Positions 8,373 to 15,847 of a stretch of 19,671 nucleotides of DNA are shown piece after piece; the stretch's first letter is position 1, and the number at the start of each line of letters is the position of its first letter. The notes beneath the pieces were generated by a model. The model did no database searches, had not been told where the DNA came from, and saw nothing but the letters and a program-made list of their open reading frames with translations. The stretch covers positions 1 to 19,671 of the forward strand of contig JAGFNK010000866.1 in the NCBI GenBank assembly GCA_025769875.1, read 5' to 3'. The DNA is from Russula earlei. Its lineage: Eukaryota; Basidiomycota; Agaricomycetes; Russulales; Russulaceae. Position numbers and translations under genes: made by a program.

Positions 8373-9946
8373 GTTGCGATGGTGCAGCAGTGCTGGTGTC
8401 GCGCGAAACTACTAAAAGCGGCGGCTGAGACTGAGAAGACTGAGGCTGAGACTGAGAAGGTGGCGGCAGACTGAGCTGGTGCAATGGTGGAGGTGGATGG
8501 GGTGGAGGTGACGACTGAGGGCAATGCAGGGGCAACGGTGGCTGTGGCTGACAAGGGGCATGGTTGGTGGTGGCCTTGTGAGACGGTGGTGGAGGCAGCG
8601 GCGGCATGTGGCGCTAAGACGTTGGTGGCTGAGGCTGAGGCTATGGCGGCAGCTGATGAGACTGAGGTGGCTGGCAAGGCTAAGAGCATGGTGGCGGCAG
8701 TTGACTGATCTGAAGCTGGGGCGACGGAGACAGCTGGCAAAACTAGGGGCGCGGTGGCGGCAGCTGAGACTGAGAAGGCTGAGGCTGAGGGCAGGGTGGA
8801 GACGGTGGCGGCTGGCAATGCTGGTGCTATGATGGACTGGGCTGAACTGACGAGTACAGGCAAGGCTAAGATGGAGACTGATGCGAAGTCGGCAGCTGGC
8901 ACGACTGAGGCTACTGTGGCAACGGACGAGGCGACGGACAAGACTGAGGGCGACAAGACGACTGAGGGCGTGGGAGCAGATGAGATGAAGGCGGGGGTGG
9001 CAGACGAGGCTGCGAGGGCTGAAGTGGCAGGCGGCGCTAAAATGTCAGTGGGCGAGGTTGAGATGGTGGTTGTGCATGGAGCTGAGACAGTGGCCATAGC
9101 AGGCGACACTGAGGGCACGGGAGCTGGTTGGGCAAAGATGGGGACAGTGGCAATAGGCGATGTCAGGGCTGAGGCGGTGGGGACAGACAAGGTGGTGATG
9201 ATGGCGAATGTGGGCGATGCTGGGATGGCGAGGGCAGGTGGAGCTGAGGCAATGATGGCTGGCGAGTCAAGGATGGCGGCGGTGAATGAGGTGATGGGAA
9301 CAGCGGACAAGTGGGAACCGCAGGGATGATGGGCAAGGCAGGCGAGGCGGAGGCGATGGTGCACAATGTAGGGACGGAGGCTGGAGCGGGCATGGGCGCA
9401 GGGTATGTGTAGTCGTCTTTGTCTTTGTCTGCAGAGCAGAGTTGGCATTCCCGCTGAATGTCACAGGGACGCTGAGAGAATATCTTGACTAGTGTGTCAA
9501 ATATGTCTCGGAAATCGACAAAGTGCCTCTGCTGTTTGTTTCGGGTGCCAGGGGCCAAGATGTTGGGAGACCATCTGGTGGTTGTCCGGGTGGAGTCCGA
9601 GCCAGAATGACTCGTCACAATCTTCATAGCACAGGTGGCATGCATGGACGAGGGGACCGCAGATTGCCCTGAAACTCCGGTAGTATTTGTCTACGTCTTC
9701 CCGGTCACACATGCGGAGTCTTGACGAGGAGGCGATAAGGTCCTCCAGATCCCACTTGAGCTTGAGGTATTCTAACTGAGTCGGCATGCTGAAGGAGTGC
9801 GGCACGTGGTGAAGACAGATGGCAGGTCAACGCAGGCAGTGTGACTGGTGCAGCTGCAACTGTGGGTGTGGAGGGCCAAATGCGAGTTGGAAGAGAGCGG
9901 TGTGACTGATGCGGCTGAGACAGCGGGTGTGGTAAGAATGAGGGCA

Positions 9947-10359
9947 AAGGATGGTCAGAATAGAGAGGTGAGAGGGGCAATGAGTGGCTGGCCGTCACTC
10001 TGATCACACTGAGAACAATGTTGCACACCACAACACTTGAGTCAAAAACACTATGGGGCTGCCTCAAGACAGCCCATGGGTACAATGTGAGGGAAAAATA
10101 ATAGATATAGACCATGATTTTGAGTTGTAATTCATCTAATACACATGTGGAGGTGGCTTGAGTCCAGCTCCACCAATTCTCACTCAAATCTCATGAAACC
10201 AATGGGGCTGCCTAGCCCTCATTCAGGCAATTCAGGGACAATAGATTTCATATGAATTGAAGCTGTTTTGAGGGAGATATTCATCCTGCATGTTTGAGGG
10301 GGTTATCTGCGCCGATTTGGGTGGAATTCAAGCTCCGCCAAGTGCGCTGAAAACGGCAA
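9947..10359 (-). repeat. Terminal inverted repeat of long-TIR copy 2 (high-coordinate arm)
   Basis: Complement of 6503-6915 with scattered differences; it ends GCTGAAAACGGCAA before TA. The two-module structure seen in copy 1 is kept (TTGGTGGAGCTGG and TTGGCGGAGCTTG on the minus strand). Confidence 0.9.
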
Positions 10360-10361
10360 TA

Positions 10362-10627
10362 ATTATAATTTCTTTAATTATAATTATGAGCTCTTTCCCA
10401 CCAGATTTGCAAATTTGCTTGTTGTGATTGCATATTCATGTGTGTGCATATTTGTGTGAGGTAACACATGATTTGTAAAAAAAATATTTCTACATTGTGT
10501 CAGCCAGATGGCAATGTGGCGATGTGAAGGGCAGTTTGTACATACATGAAATTCTATGCTAGTCAACATGCGCCCTTCAAATTCTCATTTTCACATATTG
10601 CTCCCACATGTCACCAGCAATTCTGTC
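10362..10627. other. Harbinger 3' flank, no gene seen
   Basis: AT-rich DNA directly after the long-TIR element. It contains a repeated AATTATAATT word around TTTCTTTA at 10362-10387 and a run of eight A near 10477. It lies just past the nuclease stop and is probably its 3' untranslated region and subterminal part of the Harbinger element. I see no coding sequence. Confidence 0.5.
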
Positions 10628-11821
10628 TCACCTACGATTCACTCGCTCCCTCTCACGCTGTTTCACTGGGCCTTCAGCAAGTTCACCAGCCTCCTCCTCA
10701 TCTTGAGAGCCCATGTGGAGCTCAGCCACATCATTGAAGGTAGAAATCTCCCTAGGATCATACTCACGAATAAAATTGTGCAGTGCTGCAAGCACAGCTG
10801 GGATGCGCACCTGAATTGACATGTTATAGTTAAGGGGACAATCAAGTAATTGGAACCATTGCTTGAGGATTCCAAAGATGCATTCTATGACATTGCGAGC
10901 TTGAGCATGACGCAGATTGAACAACTCCTCATGCGTGCGTGGCCTGGGACAAATGTCAGTGAGAAAACTCAGGAGATGTGAAACATTACCTTGTGTTTGC
11001 ACAACCCCATTCGGCGAGATGGTACCGCACACCTTGATAAGGGGTGAGAAGTACATCTGATGAGGCAAAGCCTCCATTGCCAAGATAATACTTTCTGCTT
11101 GGGATAAAAAAATCAGAAAGTTGTGCATCAATGGAAGAGTGTCACATCAGCAGTGGAACCCTCCCAACCAGTCAGGAGATAGGTGAAGCAGAGGTCAAAA
11201 GAACATGCCACAAGGCAGTTCTGTGTGATTACTCCTTTGCAGTTCCTTGCCATGTCACGCTTGTCAGCAGTGGCAGAACACTTGATATGTGTGCCATTGA
11301 CAGCGCCTAGGGCATCCTTGAGATATGGATAGAAGGGGGGGCTTGAGAGAACTCCAAGAATTCTTTTTAAAATACCTAGCTGCCTGTCAGAACAAGTGTG
11401 AAGAAACCCAAGTGATATGTACTTTGACATGGTGCAGGGTGACCGCTGGAAATGCTCTCCAACATGAGTTGATGACAGCCCTGTAACAGCAGTAGTAGAG
11501 GAAGATGGCGATTTGTTCTTCAATTAGGACATGTTGTGATGAGGCAACACCGAGGTTTTGGATGGTCCACTGGAGGGTATCAAAGACATGTTTATGTACT
11601 CCAAGCTCACTCCGAATGTGCTCTGGATGGCCAGTGAGTAGTTCATGAACCCACGCAGCCCCAGTTAATGCTGATGTGTGATATGGAATACGACAAGGAC
11701 TGATGGCTTGGAGGAGCTGTATATATGCTTCACAGCAAAGCAAGACAAGAGTCGACATATGCAAGAGGACCACAAGTCATTGGCATCACTTTTGCTTCTT
11801 TACCAGTTGTTGATTGGGCAT
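10628..11821 (-). pseudogene. Harbinger DDE nuclease (HARBI1-like), inactivated
   Basis: The likely start is ATG at 11821 (MPNQQLVKKQ). It runs into two in-frame TGA codons (11788-11786, 11779-11777), each explained by CGA to TGA, then reads STLVLLCCEAY and IEEQIAIFLYYC. Extra T bases at 11488 and 11130 shift the frame. Beyond them come VTGLSSTHVGEHFQRS, LSSPPFYPYLKDALGAVNGTH, KYYLGNGGFASSDVLLTPY, HLAEWG and ELFNLRHAQARNVIECIFG. An intron of 46 nt (10944-10989, GTAATG...CCCAG with CTGAC near its end) joins ANTR to PRTHEE in frame. A second, 39-nt intron near 11385-11425 is possible but uncertain. The first Asp (usual GAxDGTH) and second Asp (usual LxDAG) are both Asn; the Glu in VIECIFG is present. 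The protein would cut the element's ends in the nucleus together with the Myb-like partner; this copy cannot. Confidence 0.9.
10944..10989 (-). other. Intron in the Harbinger nuclease gene
   Basis: The minus strand reads AG|GTAATG...TGACATTTGTCCCAG|GCC, 46 nt, with CTGAC about 15 nt from the 3' end as a branch-point candidate. Splicing restores the family sequence across the joint. It contains an in-frame stop (TGA) in the upstream frame, so it has to be removed. Confidence 0.8.
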
Positions 11822-11993
11822 TGGGGAGGGAAATGATGGGACAGACAACACAACACTTTGAAAGTTTTTTCTTGCCACCAAGCAGACTGAGTCAGCAAAG
11901 ATGGACTCAGTCCACCCTGTGACTGACCACATGATACCATCAATGACAATTACATACACATAACACATGACAACATGACATTTGAAATTACAA
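11822..11993. other. Spacer between the two Harbinger genes
   Basis: The two genes run in the same direction, Myb-like first. The spacer should hold the 3' end of the former and the promoter or leader of the latter. An open frame of 60 codons here runs straight into the nuclease frame at MPNQQ, so the nuclease could start further upstream, but I recognise nothing in the extra residues. No clear TATA box is visible. Confidence 0.4.
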
Positions 11994-13176
11994 TTACAAT
12001 TTGGTTTGTGCTAACATATTACATATGTATTGACGCACAAGATCACACAATTCTGGATCCTTATCTAATTGAACTGTGAGGTAACTATCAACATCTACAA
12101 TATTGCCATTGGAGAGGAGGCTGAGTGCTGGGACAATGTCACCCATTGGCAGCCAGTGACCATCCTTGATATCAGTGGCAAGGTTTTTGACTGCCAGTGA
12201 CCGATGCACATGCTCAGGAACTGTCATAAGCATAGGTATAACAGCACCCATAGACACATTCCCAAGTTGTTCATCAAGTGAGGGTGCGGCTTCAAGGGCA
12301 GGCTTGGGCTTGGGCTCATTGAGAGCTTGCACAGTCAAGTCAAAGGACTCAATGACCCTGTTCATGACCGCTGACATACCAACAACAGCAGATGCTGCAG
12401 TGTCGGTCCTTTGTCTTTTGCTTGACATTTCACTTGCAGAGACGTGATCAGATCTATGCTTCCAAACTGAGAAGCAGGGTGAGAGGAGACACATTTGACA
12501 GTGAAGTTGATGAGAAACACACCACCATCAAATTGAGATCCAAATGAGTTGGAGGACAGACAAGAAGGTGACTGGGATGGAGTATCTGAATCTGCACAAA
12601 GTGTTTGCTGTGTACCCCAATAGGCACTTTTGCCTTTGGATTTTGATCCAACGAGAGACTCCATAGCCTCGTAATGTGACCAGCCCTTGTTGCAGTACTT
12701 CTTGGCGCTTGGTTTTTTCTGCCAAGGTCAGATGTTGTTAAAGAAGCAGGAGTTATACACACACCTTGACTAAATCGGCCCACTGCCCCTCCATTTCTAA
12801 CCCTACATCCACTCCTTTCTCATCATCCCAGGGAAACCCAGACTGTAACTTGAGGAAGGTGATGATACTGTATTTGGTCTTCAACTGTTGAACGGTGTCA
12901 TCGTTGAGGGAAGGGATGCAGAGGACAATACAGCACCCTGTTCCATTCTGTTTTGCATGTGCTCCCAGTCTTGACGCCACCCTGCTCACAAAGGGGGTTG
13001 ATCTGAGAGGCCGCGTCATTGAAGATGTGGTCCTTGAACATAGAGTTGGAGGTCATTTTGTCCCTATGCTCCAAAAGAAAATCTAAAAAGGCTGCTTCAT
13101 CCTTAGTTGTCCACATGGCGTTACCATCTGCTTGACTTTCTCCCACAGAAGAATCAGAGGCTGAGTGGGTCTGCAT
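11994..13176 (-). CDS. Harbinger Myb/SANT-like DNA-binding protein, intact with three introns
   Basis: Four exons on the minus strand, 13176-12937, 12884-12765, 12718-12523 and 12466-11994, join into one frame of 342 codons plus stop. Introns are 52, 46 and 56 nt, begin GTGCTG, GTGTGT and GTGTGT, and end CAG. The N-terminal domain runs WTTKDEAAFLDFLLEHR, then CKTEWNRLKTKYSIITFLK, SGFPWDDEKGVDV, QWADLVK and KYCNKGWSHYEAMESLV: the Myb/SANT-like fold used by Harbinger partner proteins to bind DNA and bring the nuclease into the nucleus. After a Ser-rich linker comes a basic SSKRQR stretch and a C-terminal part of about 130 residues without recognised motif (DPELCDLVRQYICNML at the end). ATG 13176 precedes the domain by 20 residues; M at residue 21 is an alternative. 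The gene shows no stop or frameshift, unlike the neighbouring nuclease. Its promoter is displaced by the LTR at 13196. Confidence 0.85.
12467..12522 (-). other. Intron 3 of the Myb/SANT-like gene
   Basis: GTGTGTTTCTC...CTTCTCAG, 56 nt, splitting a Val codon (G|TT). Phase matches on both sides. The exact donor is slightly ambiguous because of the GGTGGTGTG context. Confidence 0.65.
12719..12764 (-). other. Intron 2 of the Myb/SANT-like gene
   Basis: GTGTGTGTATAA...CTGACCTTGGCAG, 46 nt, phase 0. Splicing joins DLVK to KKPSAKKYCNKGW, the expected order in this family. Confidence 0.8.
12885..12936 (-). other. Intron 1 of the Myb/SANT-like gene
   Basis: GTGCTGTATTG...CCGTTCAACAG, 52 nt, phase 0. 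Splicing joins CKTEWNR to LKTKYS, matching the conserved core of the domain. Without splicing the frame ends 12 codons later. Confidence 0.8.
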
Positions 13177-13430
13177 GTATGATGGGGGGTACTGGTGTTA
13201 AGGCTCCAAAGTGCCTTAAATAAGATCAATGGTCAGTGTCTATAAATGCGTCCTACCAATGCAGATATGCTTGAGTCAAGCAAGCAATACTTGTGGAGGG
13301 GAAGGAGTGTTAGATCCTTCTGGAGTATGGCAATAAGATGAGAGGGGCTCAGCAGATGGGGTAGGAGTCAACTGTTTGGTATTGGCAAACTAAGTCAAGC
13401 TTAAAGCTCAACTGCTACAACTGGGGGCTT

Positions 13431-13437
13431 TATATAG
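13431..13437 (+). promoter_or_regulatory. Probable TATA box of the + strand gypsy LTR
   Basis: TATATAG within GCTTTATATAGCCC, about 235 bp from the LTR start. This is a usual place for the U3 promoter, and the three hairpins would fall in the transcribed part. Confidence 0.5.
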
Positions 13438-13501
13438 CCCTACAGGGATAAGGTTCGTGCTACTGTAGTACTGGTTGGTGCTATAGAAGCAAAATGTGGC
13501 T

Positions 13502-13664
13502 CATAGAAGCAAGGTTGCTTCTATGTGAACGATCTCGGTGCTGGAAGCATTAAGTGCTTCCCTAGTAGCAATCTCAGTGTCATAAGTACTTTCCTAATCA
13601 AGGAAGTGATGTACGTGGTGGTACAGGAACATCTGGGACAGAAGCAATGCTACTCATTGCTTCT
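13502..13664. repeat. Cluster of three GAAGCA hairpins in the LTR
   Basis: Hairpin 1 (13502-13525): arms CATAGAAGCAA and TTGCTTCTATG around GG. Hairpin 2 (13543-13561): arms GGAAGCA and TGCTTCC around TTAAG. Hairpin 3 (13640-13664): arms AGAAGCAATG and CATTGCTTCT around CTACT. A further single ATAGAAGCAA lies at 13483. Arms are perfect in all three. Confidence 0.75.
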
Positions 13665-14162
13665 TCAATACACCTTCAGAAAGATATGATTAACGTGTTT
13701 CGAACGTGATATTAACGGACATAAACGATCAAGATCTGACGCACGCATGATGCAAACAGTGCAGTCCATAGTTCATGTGTTCTGGAATCTTCCAGACCCC
13801 AAACCACTTGGTAACACCAAGCTTAGCTTTGGCCCATTTCCTGTTGCATCCCTTTGCCCTGTATCCTCTCTCAATCACAACTTGCTTGTGCTGGCTTATA
13901 CCTTGCTTGACATCAACACACTAGGAGGAATCCTTGTGTTCCTTTTTGCTCCTCTCTTGCTCTATCATTGTCCTCCTCTTCTGTGAGATTACCAGAAGAT
14001 CAACTCTGTCTGCAGATTAGGTCATCCTTGACTTAAATCTTGAGATGCTAAACCTCTGAACCAGTCTCCTTGAGCTGGTCCCCATTGAAACATGGAACCA
14101 AGTCACAGGGACTTGGCCCCACTGAACTGAGCTAACACTCCAATGGCCACAATGCTGTAACA

Positions 14163-14226
14163 CAAGCTAAGCTTCCTACTCCATTCTGGAGATCAACCTT
14201 GAACTACCACCAAACTGCTGGATCCA
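14163..14226 (+). other. Leader between LTR and gag of the + strand gypsy element
   Basis: A short C/A/T-rich leader without features I can name; a primer-binding site is expected here but none is clear. Confidence 0.35.
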
Positions 14227-15715
14227 TGTCCAACCTGGACCCTCTCCAGACCTCCCCCAACACATTGTTGGAACTGCCACTTGGGACAGCTTCCACACCT
14301 TCCTCTGCTATGTTACCACTGAAAACAATGAAGAACTACTGGTTGAATTTATCAACAACCACTGGTTTGAGCTACAGGGACAGCTCTACACTCATCAGGA
14401 CCTAGAACTCATCAGGAACAGCCTTGGGTTAGGTTATTGGAGGGAAGACGATTCTCTTTACGAAACATCATCAGAATCAGAGAGTAACTCTCCTGAACCT
14501 CCTGAATTAGAACCACAGCACCCCCCAGAACCCCACATGTCCTCTGATGCCACAGAACCACAGACACCCTTCAAATCTCCTGAATTAGGAACAGAGAACC
14601 TTCCTGAAAATCAGGTATCCATTGAAACCCCAGAAACCAAACCACAGAACCTCCCTGAACCCATTATGGCAGCTCAACCCTAAATCGCCACACAAGCCCC
14701 CCAAATCACTGTTCAACCTCCCCCAGTTGCTATCCAGCCTCCTCCAATTGCCTGAGCACCACAAGGGACCAATGGCTCTCTTAGTGGCAAGGAACCTACA
14801 TCGTTCACAGGAGAAAGGAATAAAACAAAATGCTTCATCATGGAATTCAACCTGTACTGGGGCCTCAATGATGATAAAGCACTCATGGCCAGCCCCTTCA
14901 AATGAATGATGCTAGCTCTCTCCTATATCCAAGGAGAAAAGGTCAAGGGATGGGTCAATATACAGGCAACTGAACTCAGAAACAAAGTGAATAGGGCCTA
15001 GAACCCTATGAACAGAAACAATGAAGACCTGTGGATCAACTTTGCCACAGACTTTACATTTAAATTCACCAATACAGCGGAAAAGGAAGATGCCCAAGCA
15101 GCCCTTGCCAAACATGAAATGAAAGAGTCCTTAGACAACTACATTTCCACCTTCAAACAACTTTTGGCCAAAACTGGATGGCCTGAAACTGATGTAATTG
15201 CCATTGAAAGTTTCAAGAATGGACTCAAATGTGGACTCTATGCCGCAATTCTCAATAGAGACATTTGGCCCACAACTCTCCAGGAATGGAAGGAGGAAGC
15301 CAGAAGGCAACATTGCTGTTTCATCACTATCAGAGAAAAACTCAAAGGAAGAAAAACCCTACCCACCCCAGCACACAAAAGCCATCCTGACTGAATGCAA
15401 GTGGACTTGGTGAAGTCCAATTTCAAAAGGCTCACTGAAGAAGAAAGGAAACAACTGGCTAAAGAAGGGCACTGCTTCTGTTGCAGGGAAAAGGGTCACC
15501 TTAGCAAGGAATGCCCCAAAAGCTCAGCCCCTACTACATCAAAGGCCTGCACCACTGAACCAACCCCAGAACCACCCAAGGAGGAAGAAGCCTCCACCAT
15601 GGTGGCCTGAATGAAGGCATTACCAGCAGAAGATAGGGCCAAACTCTGGGATCTCATCCTGAAAGAGGATTTTCTCTAGGCCAAGGTACAACAGTCGGTA
15701 CCAAGGCCCAAATAG
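14227..15715 (+). pseudogene. Gypsy gag with seven premature stops
   Basis: ATG 14227 opens MSNLDPLQTSPNT. After an early frameshift the protein reads DSFHTFLCYVTTENNEELLV and FINNHWFELQGQLYTHQDL, then a Glu/Pro/Ser-rich linker. From ATG 14666 a single frame holds the capsid region (KEPTSFTGERNKTKCF, ALSYIQGEKVKGWVN, DNYISTFKQLLAKTGW) and an intact CCHC knuckle, CFCCREKGHLSKEC, at about 15474-15515. Stops in this frame are TAA 14681, TGA 14753, TGA 14903, TAG 14999, TGA 15392, TGA 15608 and TAG 15677, with no indel between them. All can arise from Gln or Arg codons by one C-to-T change. Gag would form the particle and package RNA. Confidence 0.85.
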
Positions 15716-15847
15716 ATACCATTGTCAACCATAAAGAAAACTCAATAAAAATTCCTTTTATGATCACAACCAATGGAAAGACTGGCCAGGTGCACCTAGA
15801 CAGTGGCACAACAGAAAACTTCATCAGTCAAGGAATTGTGGGAAAAC
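15716..15847 (+). pseudogene. Gypsy aspartic protease, N-terminal part, cut by insertion
   Basis: The frame reads ENSIKIPFMITTNGKTGQVH and then LDSGTTENFISQGIVGKL. The retropepsin active-site triad D-S-G (about 15799-15807) is intact, followed by the usual TENFI. The frame is one step away from the gag frame, so a shift lies near 15700. Coding stops at 15847, where the LTR of the next element begins. Confidence 0.85.
15843..15847. repeat. Presumed target site duplication AAAAC of the minus-strand gypsy element
   Basis: Five bases directly next to the TG...CA end of the LTR. The partner copy would lie at the far end of the element, outside the window, so this is a prediction. Confidence 0.5.

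Larger units (their letters stand above)
7001..9787 (-). pseudogene. Gag-like gene with Ser/Thr/Ala/Pro-rich tail, copy 2, split by a solo LTR
   Basis: ATG at 9787 opens MPTQLEYLKLKWDLEDLIA and reads on through CDREDVDKYYRSFRAICG and CDESFWLGLHPDNHQMVSQ. An extra base near 9537 and a missing base near 9327 shift the frame. The tail then runs about 320 codons as Ala/Ser/Thr/Pro-rich sequence (for example FAQPAPVPSVSPAMATVSAP) to 8378. The LTR at 7411-8372 follows, and coding resumes with PQKTKKASATNLATTHHNRS to a stop near 7001. The same amino acids, in the same frame, appear in copy 1 over most of this length. That agreement identifies this as the real frame and marks the antisense and alternative open frames as shadows. 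Function is unknown; the N-terminal part resembles retrotransposon capsid proteins of basidiomycetes. Confidence 0.5.
6503..10359 (-). mobile_element. Long-TIR, TA-flanked element carrying a gag-like gene, copy 2
   Basis: The element starts TTGCTGTTTTCAGC, ends GCTGAAAACGGCAA, and is flanked by TA at 6501-6502 and 10360-10361. It is inverted relative to copy 1. Its length is 3857 bp, or 2890 bp without the solo LTR and its duplicated 5 bp. The remaining 354-bp excess over copy 1 lies in the Ser/Thr/Ala/Pro-rich part near 8430-8790, bounded by similar words coding FSVSAAA, so copy 1 probably lost this block between short direct repeats. TIRs are about 413 bp (6503-6915 and 9947-10359). The site is AT-rich DNA in the 3' part of the Harbinger element. 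Confidence 0.87.
6374..13195 (-). mobile_element. PIF/Harbinger DNA transposon, interrupted by later insertions
   Basis: A minus-strand element with the two genes typical of the superfamily: a Myb/SANT-like protein (11994-13176) and a DDE nuclease (10628-11821). I place its 3' terminus at 6377, GGCCCCATTTACCAACC, next to TTA (6374-6376). TTA/TAA duplications and GG-starting termini are usual for Harbinger, and this places the end a few hundred bases past the nuclease stop once the insertion 6503-10361 is discounted. The 5' terminus is not in the window: a gypsy LTR starts at 13196, only 19 bp upstream of the Myb start codon, so the other end should lie beyond 19671. The terminus call is inference; the gene content is firm. 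Confidence 0.7.
13196..14162 (+). repeat. Probable 5' LTR of the + strand gypsy element
   Basis: It starts TGTTAAGGC and soon repeats the complement GCCTTAA (13213-13219), a hairpin common at fungal gypsy LTR starts. TATATAG lies at 13431-13437. The 3' boundary is uncertain; I chose TAACA at 14158-14162 because it is the inverse of the TGTTA start and lies before the gag ATG. I could not find a convincing tRNA primer-binding site. Three GAAGCA-cored hairpins lie downstream of the TATA box. The open frame of 79 codons inside it has no recognisable domain. Confidence 0.55.
13196..15847 (+). mobile_element. Ty3/gypsy retrotransposon on + strand, 5' LTR to protease, rest displaced
   Basis: A 5' LTR, a gag gene and the start of an aspartic protease lie in order and are cut at 15847 by another gypsy element. 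The TG of the LTR follows the candidate duplication ACTGG (13191-13195), whose partner would be beyond the window. Gag and protease frames contain stops but almost no indels. The reverse transcriptase, integrase and 3' LTR should continue to the right of the second element. Confidence 0.8.

Noticed and set aside
8754..9329. A 191-codon + strand frame rich in Ala, Glu, Gly and Val, and similar antisense frames at 3779-4390 and 4120-4524
   Set aside because: They are antisense shadows of the Ser/Thr/Ala/Pro-rich tail. Amino-acid composition is dictated by the repeat, and the sense frame is the one continuous with the capsid-like domain.
6494..10387. An 8-bp duplication TTTCTTTA flanking copy 2 of the long-TIR element
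   Set aside because: The right-hand word begins 15 bp past the TIR end, in an AT-rich repeat, and copy 1 shows no 8-bp duplication. TA fits both copies and restores the copia frame in copy 1.
13747..13986. A 79-codon frame with a hydrophobic C-terminus
   Set aside because: It lies in the presumed LTR, shows no domain, and its Leu/Phe/Pro content follows from T/C-rich DNA.
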